This document shows, piece after piece, positions 1 to 7,221 of a DNA stretch of 17,924 nucleotides. The stretch lies in assembly GCA_002417965.1 (NCBI GenBank), contig DIDD01000038.1, positions 1 to 17,924 of the forward strand, written 5' to 3'. The position numbers and the translations under genes are program-made. A model generated the notes under the pieces. That model did no database searches. It was not told where the DNA came from and worked only from the letters and a program-made list of their open reading frames with translations. Each line of letters starts with the position of its first letter. Position 1 is the first letter of the stretch. Source of the DNA: Veillonellaceae bacterium UBA5809 (GTDB lineage Bacteria > Bacillota > Negativicutes > Veillonellales > Dialisteraceae).

Positions 1-141
1 CATATATAGTCGAATAAAATTCACAATACACAACTTTGATGGTATTCAATAATATGGTTTTTATTCACTTTATAATTGTGGTGTAAATTCATATTATATC
101 TATAATTATGAGCTATTATCATATTGTAAACCTTGTTAAAT

Positions 142-169
142 TTGACAAAATGTCTCTCTATGGTAGAAT
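142..169 (+). promoter_or_regulatory. Vegetative promoter of the 3D-domain protein gene
   Basis: TTGACA at 142-147 and TAGAAT at 164-169 are separated by 16 nt, close to the sigma-A consensus. The predicted transcript starts near 176, about 16 nt before the ATG at 192. This placement supports the ATG at 192 rather than the in-frame ATG at 108, which lies upstream of the promoter. Confidence 0.6.
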
Positions 170-191
170 AACTGCCGTAGGAGGGATCTCA

Positions 192-1157
192 ATGATTGAT
201 GAATATAAACAGAAAATTCATTTTCTGATCTTTCTCACGATGTTGTTTATGCTAGCCGCCTACTCAGTCCTCGGTTTTGCCGCATATGTGCCGGAGACGG
301 TCAAAAATGTGACGGTAATGGATGGGAATGGGCGGAAAGTGATTCAGACAGAGGCATTTACATTTGACAGCATCTTGAAGGAAGCACGGGTACAGATGGG
401 GCAGCATGATACCTATTGGACAAGTACTCCCAAAGTAGAAGACGGTACGATGATTTATGTGGAACGGGCTGTTCCCATTAATATTGTCTATCAGGGCAAA
501 ACAACAACATTATATACAACACAGCAGACTGTACAGGGTGTTGTAGGCCAGGCCGGCTATGATTTGAGAAAGGTGATGCCTTTGGAAGACGGTATGTCCA
601 AGGTTCATCAGGGGATGACGATTCATATTAATCCTTATACTGTGAAGAGAGTAACCGTCAGTGAATCAGTATCGCCGGCTATGACGTTATGGTACGATGA
701 AACTTTATCTCCTGGACAGCAGGTTATTGTAGAGCCGGGAAAAAAAGGAGTCAAGTCTGTTACAGAAGATCAGTATATGGTGGATGGGAAGATTGTACAC
801 CGGGATGTGATCAGTTCTGAAGTTTCTGATCCGGGTACGCCCGGAACAGCCCGTTCTGGTTCGGAAGACGGGACTGTGGGACGTATTCTCCGAATGAAAG
901 CGACAGCCTATCATCCTTCTGACGGGGGCGGAAGCGGAATTACAGCAACCGGCACGCAGGCAGGTTATGGAACAGTGGCGGTGGATCCAAGCGTTATTCC
1001 TTTAGGCAGTCATGTTTATATTCCTTCTTACGGAAATGCCGTGGCGGCAGATACAGGAGGAAGTATTGTGGGAAACCGTATTGATCTGTGTATGGAGACA
1101 CTGCAGGAATGCTATAATTTTGGGCAGCAGTATGTAGATGTCTATGTATCACGGTGA
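192..1157 (+). CDS. Membrane-anchored G5/3D-domain cell-wall protein (YabE/YocH-like)
   Basis: A 321-residue envelope protein, probably a peptidoglycan-remodelling enzyme of the resuscitation-promoting-factor-like group. Residues 10-31 form one hydrophobic segment (uncleaved anchor or signal). Residues about 38-148 look like two ubiquitin-like DUF348 repeats, and about 150-215 a G5 domain (KRVTVSESV at its start). A short Gly/Ser/Pro linker leads to a C-terminal 3D domain (232-321) with its three hallmark aspartates, D265 (VAVDPSVIPLG), D287 (AADTGG) and D298 (RIDLC). The 3D fold is related to lytic transglycosylase MltA. The start at 192 is chosen because TAGGAGGG ends 5 nt upstream of it and a promoter lies at 142-169; an in-frame ATG at 108 would add 28 residues but has neither. 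The gene stands alone, closed by a terminator. The family call is secure; the exact bond cleaved is not known. Confidence 0.85.
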   Translation: MIDEYKQKIHFLIFLTMLFMLAAYSVLGFAAYVPETVKNVTVMDGNGRKVIQTEAFTFDSILKEARVQMGQHDTYWTSTPKVEDGTMIYVERAVPINIVYQGKTTTLYTTQQTVQGVVGQAGYDLRKVMPLEDGMSKVHQGMTIHINPYTVKRVTVSESVSPAMTLWYDETLSPGQQVIVEPGKKGVKSVTEDQYMVDGKIVHRDVISSEVSDPGTPGTARSGSEDGTVGRILRMKATAYHPSDGGGSGITATGTQAGYGTVAVDPSVIPLGSHVYIPSYGNAVAADTGGSIVGNRIDLCMETLQECYNFGQQYVDVYVSR

Positions 1158-1173
1158 AAATTAAATATACTGA

Positions 1174-1220
1174 AAAACACTCTGGGGAATAGAGACGTAA
1201 GTTTCCCAGAGTGTTTTTTT
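1174..1220 (+). terminator. Intrinsic terminator after the 3D-domain gene
   Basis: AACACTCTGGG (with a short mismatched top) pairs with CCCAGAGTGTT around a roughly 14-nt loop and is followed directly by a run of T. It separates the 3D gene from the lspA operon. Confidence 0.85.
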
Positions 1221-1234
1221 GGTCCAAAATCCTG

Positions 1235-1243
1235 TGATATAAT
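1235..1243 (+). promoter_or_regulatory. Extended -10 promoter of the lspA operon
   Basis: TGATATAAT at 1235-1243 is a perfect extended -10 element. At the 17-nt position upstream there is only the T-run of the preceding terminator, so the -35 is weak and the TG extension probably compensates. The transcript would start near 1250, about 22 nt before the lspA ATG. Confidence 0.5.
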
Positions 1244-1271
1244 AATAAAGACGTATCTATAGGAGGATTTC

Positions 1272-1709
1272 ATGATTACAGTTATTACAGCACTTCTGCT
1301 TTTTGCAGCAGATCAAATCAGTAAAGAAGCCATTCAGCATTTTATGGATCTGGGGGAAACTGTACCTCTTATTCCCCATGTATTTCATCTTACCTATATA
1401 TTAAATCCTGGAGCCGCTTTTGGAATATTGGAATATCAGCGTATTTTTTTTCTGCTGATTGTTGTTATTTTGTTCGCCGCTTATTTTTGGTTTAGAAATC
1501 GAATTCCTTCGCGTCCTGTTTATTTCCCGGTGGGGATAGGACTTCTCTTGGGAGGGGCACTGGGGAATGCTGTTGACCGCTGGAGGCTGTCAGGAGTAGT
1601 GGATTTTTTCGATTTTAGAATTTGGCCTATTTTTAATATTGCAGATATGGGTATTTGTGCAGGGGTTGCATTGATTGTGTTTTATTTTTGGAGGAACAGT
1701 GATTTATGA
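1272..1709 (+). CDS. lspA: Lipoprotein signal peptidase II (LspA)
   Basis: An integral-membrane aspartyl protease that removes the signal peptide of prolipoproteins after Lgt has attached diacylglyceryl to the +1 cysteine. The 145-residue length fits the short Firmicute form. Family blocks visible are DQISK near the start, LNPGAAFG (residues 44-51), GNAVDR (98-103) with the first catalytic Asp at D102, and FNIAD (121-125) with the second at D125. Four hydrophobic segments are apparent. AGGAGG sits just upstream of the ATG. It is the first gene of an operon: its stop codon overlaps the ATG of the pseudouridine synthase (ATGA). The lspA-rluD pairing is common in Firmicutes. The matching Lgt is encoded about 8 kb away on the other strand. 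Confidence 0.96.
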   Translation: MITVITALLLFAADQISKEAIQHFMDLGETVPLIPHVFHLTYILNPGAAFGILEYQRIFFLLIVVILFAAYFWFRNRIPSRPVYFPVGIGLLLGGALGNAVDRWRLSGVVDFFDFRIWPIFNIADMGICAGVALIVFYFWRNSDL

Positions 1710-2629
1710 AACAGGAGCGGTCCTATATAGTACCTCCTGAGTTATCAGGAGAAAGACTTGATCTGTTCTTGGCCGGAGCATCCGGCGTCGGACGGGCTGC
1801 TGTTCAGAAATGGATCCGGGGCGGCTGTGCGCAGAAAAAAGGAAAGGTCTTGAAAAACAGTTACCGGACAGCAGAAGGTGACCAGATTGACTTTCACTGG
1901 GAAGAAGAAGAGAAAATACAGACCTGCCCTGAGCCGATTCCGCTGACGATCCTTTATGAAGATGAGTTTATGATTGTGATTGATAAGGCCCGTGGTATGG
2001 TAGTACATCCGGCACCGGGCAATCCTTGCGGGACTTTGGTGAATGCACTTCTCTATCACTGCGGAGAAAACCTGCCGGGGCCGGATCCGCAGCGTCCGGG
2101 AATCGTTCATCGTCTTGATAAAGATACATCAGGAGTTATGGTGGCGGCTAAAACGGAGCAGTCATTTTATCGTCTCCAGCAGGAAATCGGGTCGCATGAA
2201 GCCCGCAAATGTTACGTAGCCCTGGTACACGGACAGATGGAGGCTGATGAAGGAGTTATCCGTTATTCTCTGGGACGGAGCCCCAAAGACCGTATGAAGT
2301 GGACTGTTGAGCCTAAAACGGGACGTCCGGCGGTTACGCACTTTCATGTTTTGGAAAGGATGCGAAAATATTCATGGATACTGTGCAGGCTGGAAACGGG
2401 AAGAACACACCAGATCCGGGTCCATATGGCCCACATTGGACATCCTGTGGTGCAGGATCCTCTTTACGGATGGAAAAAAGATGATTTTCCTATATCGGGT
2501 CAGGCTCTTCATTCCCGCTCATTGGATTTGTTTCATCCTGTAACAGGAGAAGCCATGCACTTTGAAGCGCCTATTCCTGATGATTTGTTAAAATGTCTGG
2601 AGGAAGCCAGAAATGACAGCAAGACATGA
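1706..2629 (+). CDS. rluD: RluA/RluD-family large-subunit rRNA pseudouridine synthase
   Basis: A 307-residue enzyme that isomerises uridine to pseudouridine in RNA, most likely 23S rRNA. Residues about 14-60 form an S4 RNA-binding domain (GERLDLFLA start). The catalytic domain carries HRLDKDTSG at 135-143, with D138 the expected nucleophilic aspartate, and the family's GRTHQIRVHMAHIGHPVVQD block at 232-251. The ATG overlaps the lspA stop by 4 nt and a GAGG lies about 13 nt upstream, so translation is probably coupled. Its last 17 nt overlap the next gene. RluC, which has the same architecture, cannot be excluded from sequence alone; the rluD symbol is used because this neighbour of lspA is normally RluD-like (ylyB in Bacillus). 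Confidence 0.93.
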   Translation: MKQERSYIVPPELSGERLDLFLAGASGVGRAAVQKWIRGGCAQKKGKVLKNSYRTAEGDQIDFHWEEEEKIQTCPEPIPLTILYEDEFMIVIDKARGMVVHPAPGNPCGTLVNALLYHCGENLPGPDPQRPGIVHRLDKDTSGVMVAAKTEQSFYRLQQEIGSHEARKCYVALVHGQMEADEGVIRYSLGRSPKDRMKWTVEPKTGRPAVTHFHVLERMRKYSWILCRLETGRTHQIRVHMAHIGHPVVQDPLYGWKKDDFPISGQALHSRSLDLFHPVTGEAMHFEAPIPDDLLKCLEEARNDSKT

Positions 2630-3614
2630 GCATGTACAGACAATAGGAATTTCAGGGTTTTCTATAGGTACCTGCGAAGATCAGGAAGGGATTACAGGCG
2701 TATCCGTGATATTGGCGCCGAGAGAGGGTGCCTGTGCCGGTGTGGATGTCAGAGGATGCGCGCCTGGGACAAGGGAAACTGATCTCCTGAAGCCGGATAA
2801 AACTGTACAGAAGATTCATGCAGTTGTTCTGGCTGGAGGGTCTGCATTTGGACTGGACGCCGCAGGTGGGGTTATGAGTTATCTCTCGGAAAAGGGCGTA
2901 GGATTTCCAGTGGGGGATGTGACGGTACCCATTGTGTGCGGGGCTGTTTTGTTCGATCTGTGTATAGGAAACAGTCATGCGTATCCCAACCGGCATATGG
3001 GATATCTGGCGGCGGAGAGAGCTTCAAAAAGGATAAAAACAGGAAATGCAGGGGCCGGCATGGGGGCCACAGTGGGGAAATTGCTGGGCTTTGATAAATC
3101 CATGAAAAGCGGAGTGGGATATCATGAACTTCACGGGGCCGGAGGGCTTTCAGTGGGAGCTTATGTAGCAGTCAATGCATGCGGTGAAATTTTTTCTGCA
3201 TCTGGAGCAGAAGCGGGGGCTTTGAATGATACCCATGACCGTATTGTTTCATCCCATGAATTAATGCTGAATGGGTACAGAAGGAATTTGGAGGGGGCCA
3301 ATACAACAATTGGGTGTATTCTGACAAATGCTGTTCTGACAAAAGCAGAATGCCGTGTGGTATGCGGAATGGCTCATGACGGATATGCCCTGGCTATCCG
3401 TCCAGTTCATACATCGATGGATGGAGATACTGTATTCGCAATGGCGTCGGGGAAGGTGCAGGCAGCACTTGATACTGTGGGATATATGGCGGAGACGGCA
3501 ATGAAACAGGCCATCTTGGATGCTGTCCGTTCCGCAGAGACACTGGGCGGCATGATAAGTGCTTCTGATCTGCGCCTTCAGAAAAGGGAGACACAGAACA
3601 ATCTTGACAAATAA
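2613..3614 (+). CDS. P1-family self-processing aminopeptidase (DmpA/NylC-type)
   Basis: A 333-residue member of peptidase family P1, Ntn-type hydrolases that cleave themselves into alpha and beta chains; the new N-terminal Ser/Thr is the nucleophile. Characterised relatives cleave D-amino-acid amides, beta-peptides or nylon oligomers. The expected processing point is N230-T231 in GANTTIG, giving chains of about 230 and 103 residues. Other family landmarks are VVLAGGSAFGLDAAGG (71-86), a Gly/Ala-rich GNAGAGMGATVGK (144-156) and, in the beta chain, MAHDGYALAIRPVHT. There is no signal peptide, so it is cytoplasmic. The start at 2613 overlaps rluD by 17 nt and has GGAGGA at 2599-2604 with 8-nt spacing. 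The natural substrate is unknown. Its place in the lspA operon suggests co-expression but not function. Confidence 0.9.
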   Translation: MTARHEHVQTIGISGFSIGTCEDQEGITGVSVILAPREGACAGVDVRGCAPGTRETDLLKPDKTVQKIHAVVLAGGSAFGLDAAGGVMSYLSEKGVGFPVGDVTVPIVCGAVLFDLCIGNSHAYPNRHMGYLAAERASKRIKTGNAGAGMGATVGKLLGFDKSMKSGVGYHELHGAGGLSVGAYVAVNACGEIFSASGAEAGALNDTHDRIVSSHELMLNGYRRNLEGANTTIGCILTNAVLTKAECRVVCGMAHDGYALAIRPVHTSMDGDTVFAMASGKVQAALDTVGYMAETAMKQAILDAVRSAETLGGMISASDLRLQKRETQNNLDK

Positions 3615-3632
3615 TATGATGATTACTATCAT
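3604..3632 (+). promoter_or_regulatory. Promoter of the rubrerythrin gene
   Basis: TTGACA at 3604-3609 and TATCAT at 3627-3632 have a 17-nt spacer. The -35 lies over the last codons of the P1 peptidase. The transcript would begin near 3639, about 42 nt before the rubrerythrin ATG. Confidence 0.7.
3617..3631 (+). promoter_or_regulatory. Fur/PerR-like 7-1-7 operator over the rubrerythrin -10
   Basis: The 15-mer TGATGATTACTATCA matches the Bacillus Fur-family consensus TGATAATNATTATCA at 12 of its 14 defined positions. It covers part of the spacer and most of the -10, where a bound repressor would block RNA polymerase. Which member (PerR or Fur) would bind is inference; peroxide control by PerR suits the downstream gene. 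Confidence 0.45.
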
Positions 3633-3680
3633 AAGGGATGTCGAATCGGGATTATTGCACAGTTATCGGGAGGGGTTTTT

Positions 3681-4217
3681 ATGGAATTAAAAGGGAGTCA
3701 GACAGAACAGAATCTGCGTACAGCTTTTGCAGGAGAAAGTCAGGCAAGAGTCAGGTATTCTTTATTCGCTGCAGTAGCCAGAAAAGCCGGCTATGAGCAA
3801 ATTGGCGCTATATTTGATAAAACAGCACTGAATGAACTGGCTCATGCCTCGATGTGGCTTAAGGAACTCGGAATGCTGCAGGATACAGCGGCTAACTTGA
3901 AGTCTGCTGCAGAAGGCGAATATTATGAATGGACAGATATGTATGAAGAATTCGCCAAGGTTGCTGAACAGGAAGGATTTAAGGCTATTGCCGCTAAGTT
4001 CCGCGGCGTGGCAGCTATTGAAAAAATGCATGAAGAAAGATACCGTGCTCTGCTGAAGAATGTGGAGGAGAAAAAGGTATTTGAAAAATCAGGAGTGAAG
4101 GTATGGGAATGCCGTAACTGCGGGCATATTGTGATCGGCACGAAAGCACCGGCAGTGTGTCCGGTATGTGCCCATCCCCAGGCTTTCTTTGAGCTGAAGG
4201 AAGAACCGAATTATTAA
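3681..4217 (+). CDS. rbr: Rubrerythrin
   Basis: A 178-residue cytoplasmic peroxidase of anaerobes that reduces H2O2 at a di-iron centre using electrons relayed through a rubredoxin-type iron site. The ferritin-like four-helix domain (1-135) shows the metal-ligand glutamates and histidine in their usual settings: E19 (AGESQA), E52 and H55 (NELAH), the FAKVAEQEGF stretch (91-100), and E114/H117 in EKMHEERY. The C-terminal rubredoxin domain has CxxC pairs at C144/C147 and C160/C163. It is slightly shorter than the 191-residue Desulfovibrio protein but complete. A strong GGAGGGG site precedes the ATG. It is a single-gene unit with its own promoter, a likely Fur/PerR-type operator and a terminator. 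Confidence 0.96.
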   Translation: MELKGSQTEQNLRTAFAGESQARVRYSLFAAVARKAGYEQIGAIFDKTALNELAHASMWLKELGMLQDTAANLKSAAEGEYYEWTDMYEEFAKVAEQEGFKAIAAKFRGVAAIEKMHEERYRALLKNVEEKKVFEKSGVKVWECRNCGHIVIGTKAPAVCPVCAHPQAFFELKEEPNY

Positions 4218-4231
4218 GTGATTTTCACAGG

Positions 4232-4273
4232 AAAAACGGGTTGTGTATGGAGAACTATACACAACCCGTTTTT
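4232..4273. terminator. Bidirectional terminator between rbr and dcuC
   Basis: AAAAACGGGTTGTGTAT (4232-4248) pairs with ATACACAACCCGTTTTT (4257-4273) around an 8-nt loop: a 17-bp perfect stem with A-run on one side and T-run on the other. It can end transcription of rbr from the left and of dcuC from the right. Confidence 0.92.
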
Positions 4274-4330
4274 TTACATGCAAATTGGTATTTCACCGAG
4301 GATTCAGAACTGGTTTCCCGAGAATTTACC

Positions 4331-5722
4331 CTATAAAAACAGAATAAAATTAGCAGCGACAATAGTGATGCAGGAGCCCATCATAGGAATAAAAGTTCTC
4401 TTTACAAGATCAAAGGGACTGATATCAGCCATTCCGCTGGCAACGACAATGACACCGGTAATCGGAGAAATCGCTCTGGCGGAACTGGCAACAAAGTGCA
4501 TCGGAAGAATCATGAATGCTGCTGCCACACCTGTTTTGGCGGCAATATCAGGAACTAGATTGGCAAATGCAAAAAACGGAGCATTGCCTGATCCCATGAT
4601 TACACAGCATACGGCGATAATTAGAACCATGGCGAGTGTCAGTCCTGCCGCTCCGAATCCGGTGGCTCCCGCGGAAGAGATCAGCGCATCAATGGCACCG
4701 GTTGATGTCAGGCCTCGGGCGAAGAATTCACCGGCAATGACGATGGTGAGCACATTGGCAAGCTGACGGCCCATTCCGTCAAAAAAGATCTGAAGTTCAC
4801 TGCATACGCGCCTGGCATCTTTGGTGCGTATCCATTGAAATATCATGCCCAGTGCGGTACCGATAAACATGGCGGTGATGATATTCATCTTTATGGAGGG
4901 AATGCAGAGAGGTGAGAAAACCAGAATCATCAGAAGAGGAATGATAGGAAGAACAGCAAAAATCAGGGGCGGTTTTTCGCGTAGAGCCATTTTTTCCTCT
5001 TCCGTGGCGGCATGGAGGCCGATGGTGTCAATTTTTTGGACCTCTACGACATGGCCGGCGCGGCGGTCCATAATTTTTTGTGTAAAATAATGAAGAACAG
5101 CCACAACAGGGATAACAAAAGCCGCGATAGGAAGCTGATAGTCATGCCAGTATACTACGGGGTTAAGGCCGGATAATTCGGCGGCAAATATTGTGCCTGC
5201 GTCAGAAGGGCTCCAGTCAAGGCAAAGAGTGGTGGCAATCGCTGCAGTGGCAGATATGCGGGAAACACCAAGGCCCACAAGAATAGGGAACATCGTTACC
5301 ATAAGAAGCATAGCCAGTCCGGAAGCGCTGTTGATGGCCAGTCCAAGAATCATCCCGAGAATCCAGCATATACTCATGACAAGATAAGGAGACTTTAATT
5401 TTTTGAGAGGCTGTATAGCAATCTGAACCAGTGCGTGGCTGGCGCCGATTTTATCCATATATCGGGCAAATCCTCCTACTGCCATAATATTCATGCCCAG
5501 TCCTGCAATACGGTTTGAAAATATTTGGCGTATCGTGTCAAATACATCAAAAAACCATAGGCCCGTGCTTTTGGATTCAGGAAGAATCTGTCCAAATCCC
5601 AATAAAGCTGATCCTGCAAGAAGAAGCATTCCAGAAATAAAAAGAACAGTCTGCGGTTTGAATTTTTTGAATATCAGCCAGGCAGTCCATAGTGTGACAA
5701 GTGCAGCAAATAATAAGTTCAA
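4331..5722 (-). CDS. dcuC: DcuC-family anaerobic C4-dicarboxylate transporter
   Basis: A 463-residue polytopic inner-membrane carrier, about the same length as E. coli DcuC (461). In that family it exchanges or exports succinate, fumarate and malate during anaerobic growth. From memory of the E. coli protein, matching blocks include GFARYMDKIGA near residue 85, SPYLVM, SASGLAMLLM, the GSGNAPFFAFANLVPDIA segment and the C-terminal SPITGVIVVASGMADISPFD, followed by VKRT. About ten to twelve hydrophobic spans are visible, with a charged cytoplasmic loop in the middle. The start codon is TTG (5722-5720), supported by AGGGGGG just upstream and by a candidate -10 at 5764-5769. No ATG lies near the ribosome site. 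It could support succinate uptake for decarboxylation or succinate efflux; sequence does not decide direction. Confidence 0.92.
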   Translation of the reverse strand: MNLLFAALVTLWTAWLIFKKFKPQTVLFISGMLLLAGSALLGFGQILPESKSTGLWFFDVFDTIRQIFSNRIAGLGMNIMAVGGFARYMDKIGASHALVQIAIQPLKKLKSPYLVMSICWILGMILGLAINSASGLAMLLMVTMFPILVGLGVSRISATAAIATTLCLDWSPSDAGTIFAAELSGLNPVVYWHDYQLPIAAFVIPVVAVLHYFTQKIMDRRAGHVVEVQKIDTIGLHAATEEEKMALREKPPLIFAVLPIIPLLMILVFSPLCIPSIKMNIITAMFIGTALGMIFQWIRTKDARRVCSELQIFFDGMGRQLANVLTIVIAGEFFARGLTSTGAIDALISSAGATGFGAAGLTLAMVLIIAVCCVIMGSGNAPFFAFANLVPDIAAKTGVAAAFMILPMHFVASSARAISPITGVIVVASGMADISPFDLVKRTFIPMMGSCITIVAANFILFL

Positions 5723-5737
5723 AATAAATCCCCCCTC
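5720..5737 (-). promoter_or_regulatory. Ribosome binding site fixing a TTG start for dcuC
   Basis: On the minus strand GAGGGGGGA (5737-5729) precedes the TTG at 5722-5720 with usual spacing. It decides the start because no ATG or GTG lies suitably placed after it. Confidence 0.75.
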
Positions 5738-5759
5738 GGCGGTTCTGGGGCAGACCGCC
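5738..5759 (-). promoter_or_regulatory. Hairpin in the dcuC mRNA leader, next to the ribosome site
   Basis: GGCGGT (5738-5743) and CTG (5745-5747) pair with CAG (5751-5753) and ACCGCC (5754-5759) around a GGG loop, with one bulged T: a 9-bp G+C-rich stem. With transcription starting near 5757, the hairpin would occupy the extreme 5' end of the mRNA and end one base before the Shine-Dalgarno run. It could stabilise the 5' end or tune access to the ribosome site. Confidence 0.45.
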
Positions 5760-5763
5760 TAAT

Positions 5764-5769
5764 ATTATA
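5764..5769 (-). promoter_or_regulatory. Candidate -10 of the dcuC promoter
   Basis: A perfect TATAAT on the minus strand, about 40 nt upstream of the TTG start. The hexamer 17 nt further upstream is TATAGT, a poor -35, so either the promoter is weak or it needs an activator. The surrounding 5761-5830 is very A+T-rich. Confidence 0.4.
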
Positions 5770-5826
5770 CTAGATGAATATATTGTACTATATAATCAAT
5801 AAAACAAATATATATATGATATTTTA

Positions 5827-5853
5827 GCATATAAAGCGGCTTTATGCCTTTTT
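5827..5853. other. Hairpin followed by a T-run in the dcuC-dapL intergenic region
   Basis: AAAG (5833-5836) pairs with CTTT (5840-5843) across a CGG loop; GCAT and ATGC extend the stem beyond a 2-nt bulge, and CTTTTT follows. It looks like a small plus-strand terminator, but no plus-strand gene lies directly upstream. It may shield dapL from stray transcription or be fortuitous. Confidence 0.2.
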
Positions 5854-5914
5854 GGGTATAGAGGAAATCTGAAGAATTATATATATGATCAGCGGACTGG
5901 AAACGGCAGTACGT

Positions 5915-5943
5915 TTGATATTCAAAAAGGGTTGTGTTACAAT
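5915..5943 (+). promoter_or_regulatory. Promoter of dapL-ychF
   Basis: TTGATA at 5915-5920 and TACAAT at 5938-5943 with a 17-nt spacer; TGT before the -10 makes it an extended -10 (TGTTACAAT). The start would be near 5950, about 20 nt before the dapL ATG. Confidence 0.7.
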
Positions 5944-5970
5944 GACAAAAAAATAAGAGGAGTGAAATTT

Positions 5971-7221
5971 ATGGCGCACTGCAACGAATCCTATCTGAAT
6001 CTGCAGGGCTCTTATCTTTTCGCGGCGGTAAGAGAAAAAGCAGACAAATATAAACAAGTACATCCTCAGGCACAGATTATCTCGCTGGGTATTGGAGACG
6101 TGACACAGCCTTTGGCACAGGCCGTGATTACTGCTATGCATAAGGCTGTCGACGAAATGGGAAACATGGATACATTCCGCGGGTATGGCCCGGAACAGGG
6201 ATATTTATTTCTCCGCCAGGCTATTGCGGAGCATGATTTTCAGGCCCGGGGCGTCCAGATTGATCCGTCTGAAATTTTTGTCAGTGATGGGGCCAAATGT
6301 GATGTGGGGAATATTCAGGAGATTTTTTCTGCTTCTGACATTGTGGCAGTTACGGATCCGGTTTATCCCGTATATGTTGACAGTAATGTCATGGCAGGAA
6401 GAAGCGGACGCTTTGTACACGATTCTTATGAAGGAATTGAATATCTTCCCTGTTATGAAGAATGCGGTTTTAAAGCGGGACTTCCATCCCATGATCCGCA
6501 GCTCATTTATCTTTGTTCGCCCAATAATCCTACGGGGGCAGCGCTTAGTAAATCGGATCTGACCATGTGGGTCCGTTATGCCAAACAGACGGGATCCGTT
6601 ATTCTGTTTGATGCTGCCTATGAGGCTTATATTACAGAAGATGACGTTCCGCACAGTATTTATGAAATAGACGGAGCCAAAGAAGTAGCTATTGAATTTC
6701 GTTCCTATTCAAAGACTGCTGGTTTTACAGGAGTGAGATGCGGTTTCTGCGTTGTTCCCCATGCTTTAATGCTGGAAACAAAAAAAAGCGGCAAAGTTGA
6801 GGCCAACCAGTTGTGGGACCGCCGCCAGTGTACCAAATTCAACGGAGTCTCTTATATTGTCCAGCGTGGAGCGGAAGCGGTATACAGCGAAGAAGGACAG
6901 GGGCAGATTCAGGATATTTTGTCAATTTATAAAAAGAACGCCAGAATCATTCTTGAGGGCGTGGAAGAGGCAGGCCTTCATGCAAGCGGGGGCATAAACA
7001 GTCCTTATATCTGGGTTACAGTTCCGAAGGGAATGACAAGCTGGGATTTTTTTGATTTCCTTCTGCATGAAGCGGAAATTATCTGTACGCCTGGCTCGGG
7101 TTTTGGGCCCTGCGGAGAAGGCTATGTCAGACTGACTTCCTTCAATACACCGGAATTGACGGAAAAAGCCGTGGATCGGATGCAGAAAGCATTAGCCCGG
7201 CGCCGGGAGATGAAGGCATGA
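5971..7221 (+). CDS. dapL: LL-diaminopimelate aminotransferase (DapL)
   Basis: A 416-residue PLP enzyme converting tetrahydrodipicolinate directly to LL-diaminopimelate, with glutamate as amino donor. It bypasses the succinyl or acetyl route to lysine and peptidoglycan precursors. The fold-type I aminotransferase signature is clear: DGAKCD (106-111), SPNNPTG (183-189), FDAAYEAY (213-220) and the Schiff-base lysine K248 in SYSKTAGFTGVR. The GDVTQPL and FRGYGPEQGY motifs near the N-terminus are typical of DapL rather than general aspartate aminotransferases. The start at 5971 follows AGAGGAGTG; an in-frame TTG at 5932 lies inside the promoter and is rejected. Length matches the family (about 410). 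The final codons overlap ychF by 4 nt, implying one operon. Confidence 0.93.
   Translation: MAHCNESYLNLQGSYLFAAVREKADKYKQVHPQAQIISLGIGDVTQPLAQAVITAMHKAVDEMGNMDTFRGYGPEQGYLFLRQAIAEHDFQARGVQIDPSEIFVSDGAKCDVGNIQEIFSASDIVAVTDPVYPVYVDSNVMAGRSGRFVHDSYEGIEYLPCYEECGFKAGLPSHDPQLIYLCSPNNPTGAALSKSDLTMWVRYAKQTGSVILFDAAYEAYITEDDVPHSIYEIDGAKEVAIEFRSYSKTAGFTGVRCGFCVVPHALMLETKKSGKVEANQLWDRRQCTKFNGVSYIVQRGAEAVYSEEGQGQIQDILSIYKKNARIILEGVEEAGLHASGGINSPYIWVTVPKGMTSWDFFDFLLHEAEIICTPGSGFGPCGEGYVRLTSFNTPELTEKAVDRMQKALARRREMKA

Noticed and set aside
1..107. Two TATAAT hexamers in the A+T-rich left edge as promoters
   Set aside because: Neither has a plausible -35 at 16-18 nt; they are expected by chance in such A+T-rich sequence.
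108..191. Upstream in-frame ATG at 108 as the start of the 3D-domain protein
   Set aside because: It has no ribosome site, lies before a strong promoter at 142-169, and adds 28 residues ahead of an otherwise typical short cytoplasmic tail and membrane anchor.
4218..4766. A 182-residue plus-strand open frame beginning right after rubrerythrin
   Set aside because: It runs through the bidirectional terminator and lies opposite the dcuC coding sequence; its repetitive Ala/Pro/Met composition is that of an antisense shadow.
5794..5799. TTGATT on the minus strand as the dcuC -35, or as half of an FNR-type site
   Set aside because: It is 24 nt from the TATAAT, too far for a -35, and the opposite half reads TTGTA rather than a matching ATCAA partner.
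5842..6141. A minus-strand open frame across the dapL start
   Set aside because: It overlaps the dapL promoter and coding region, has no ribosome site and shows no recognisable domain.
6205..6654. A 149-residue minus-strand frame within dapL
   Set aside because: It is fully antisense to a well-conserved enzyme and contains no family motif.
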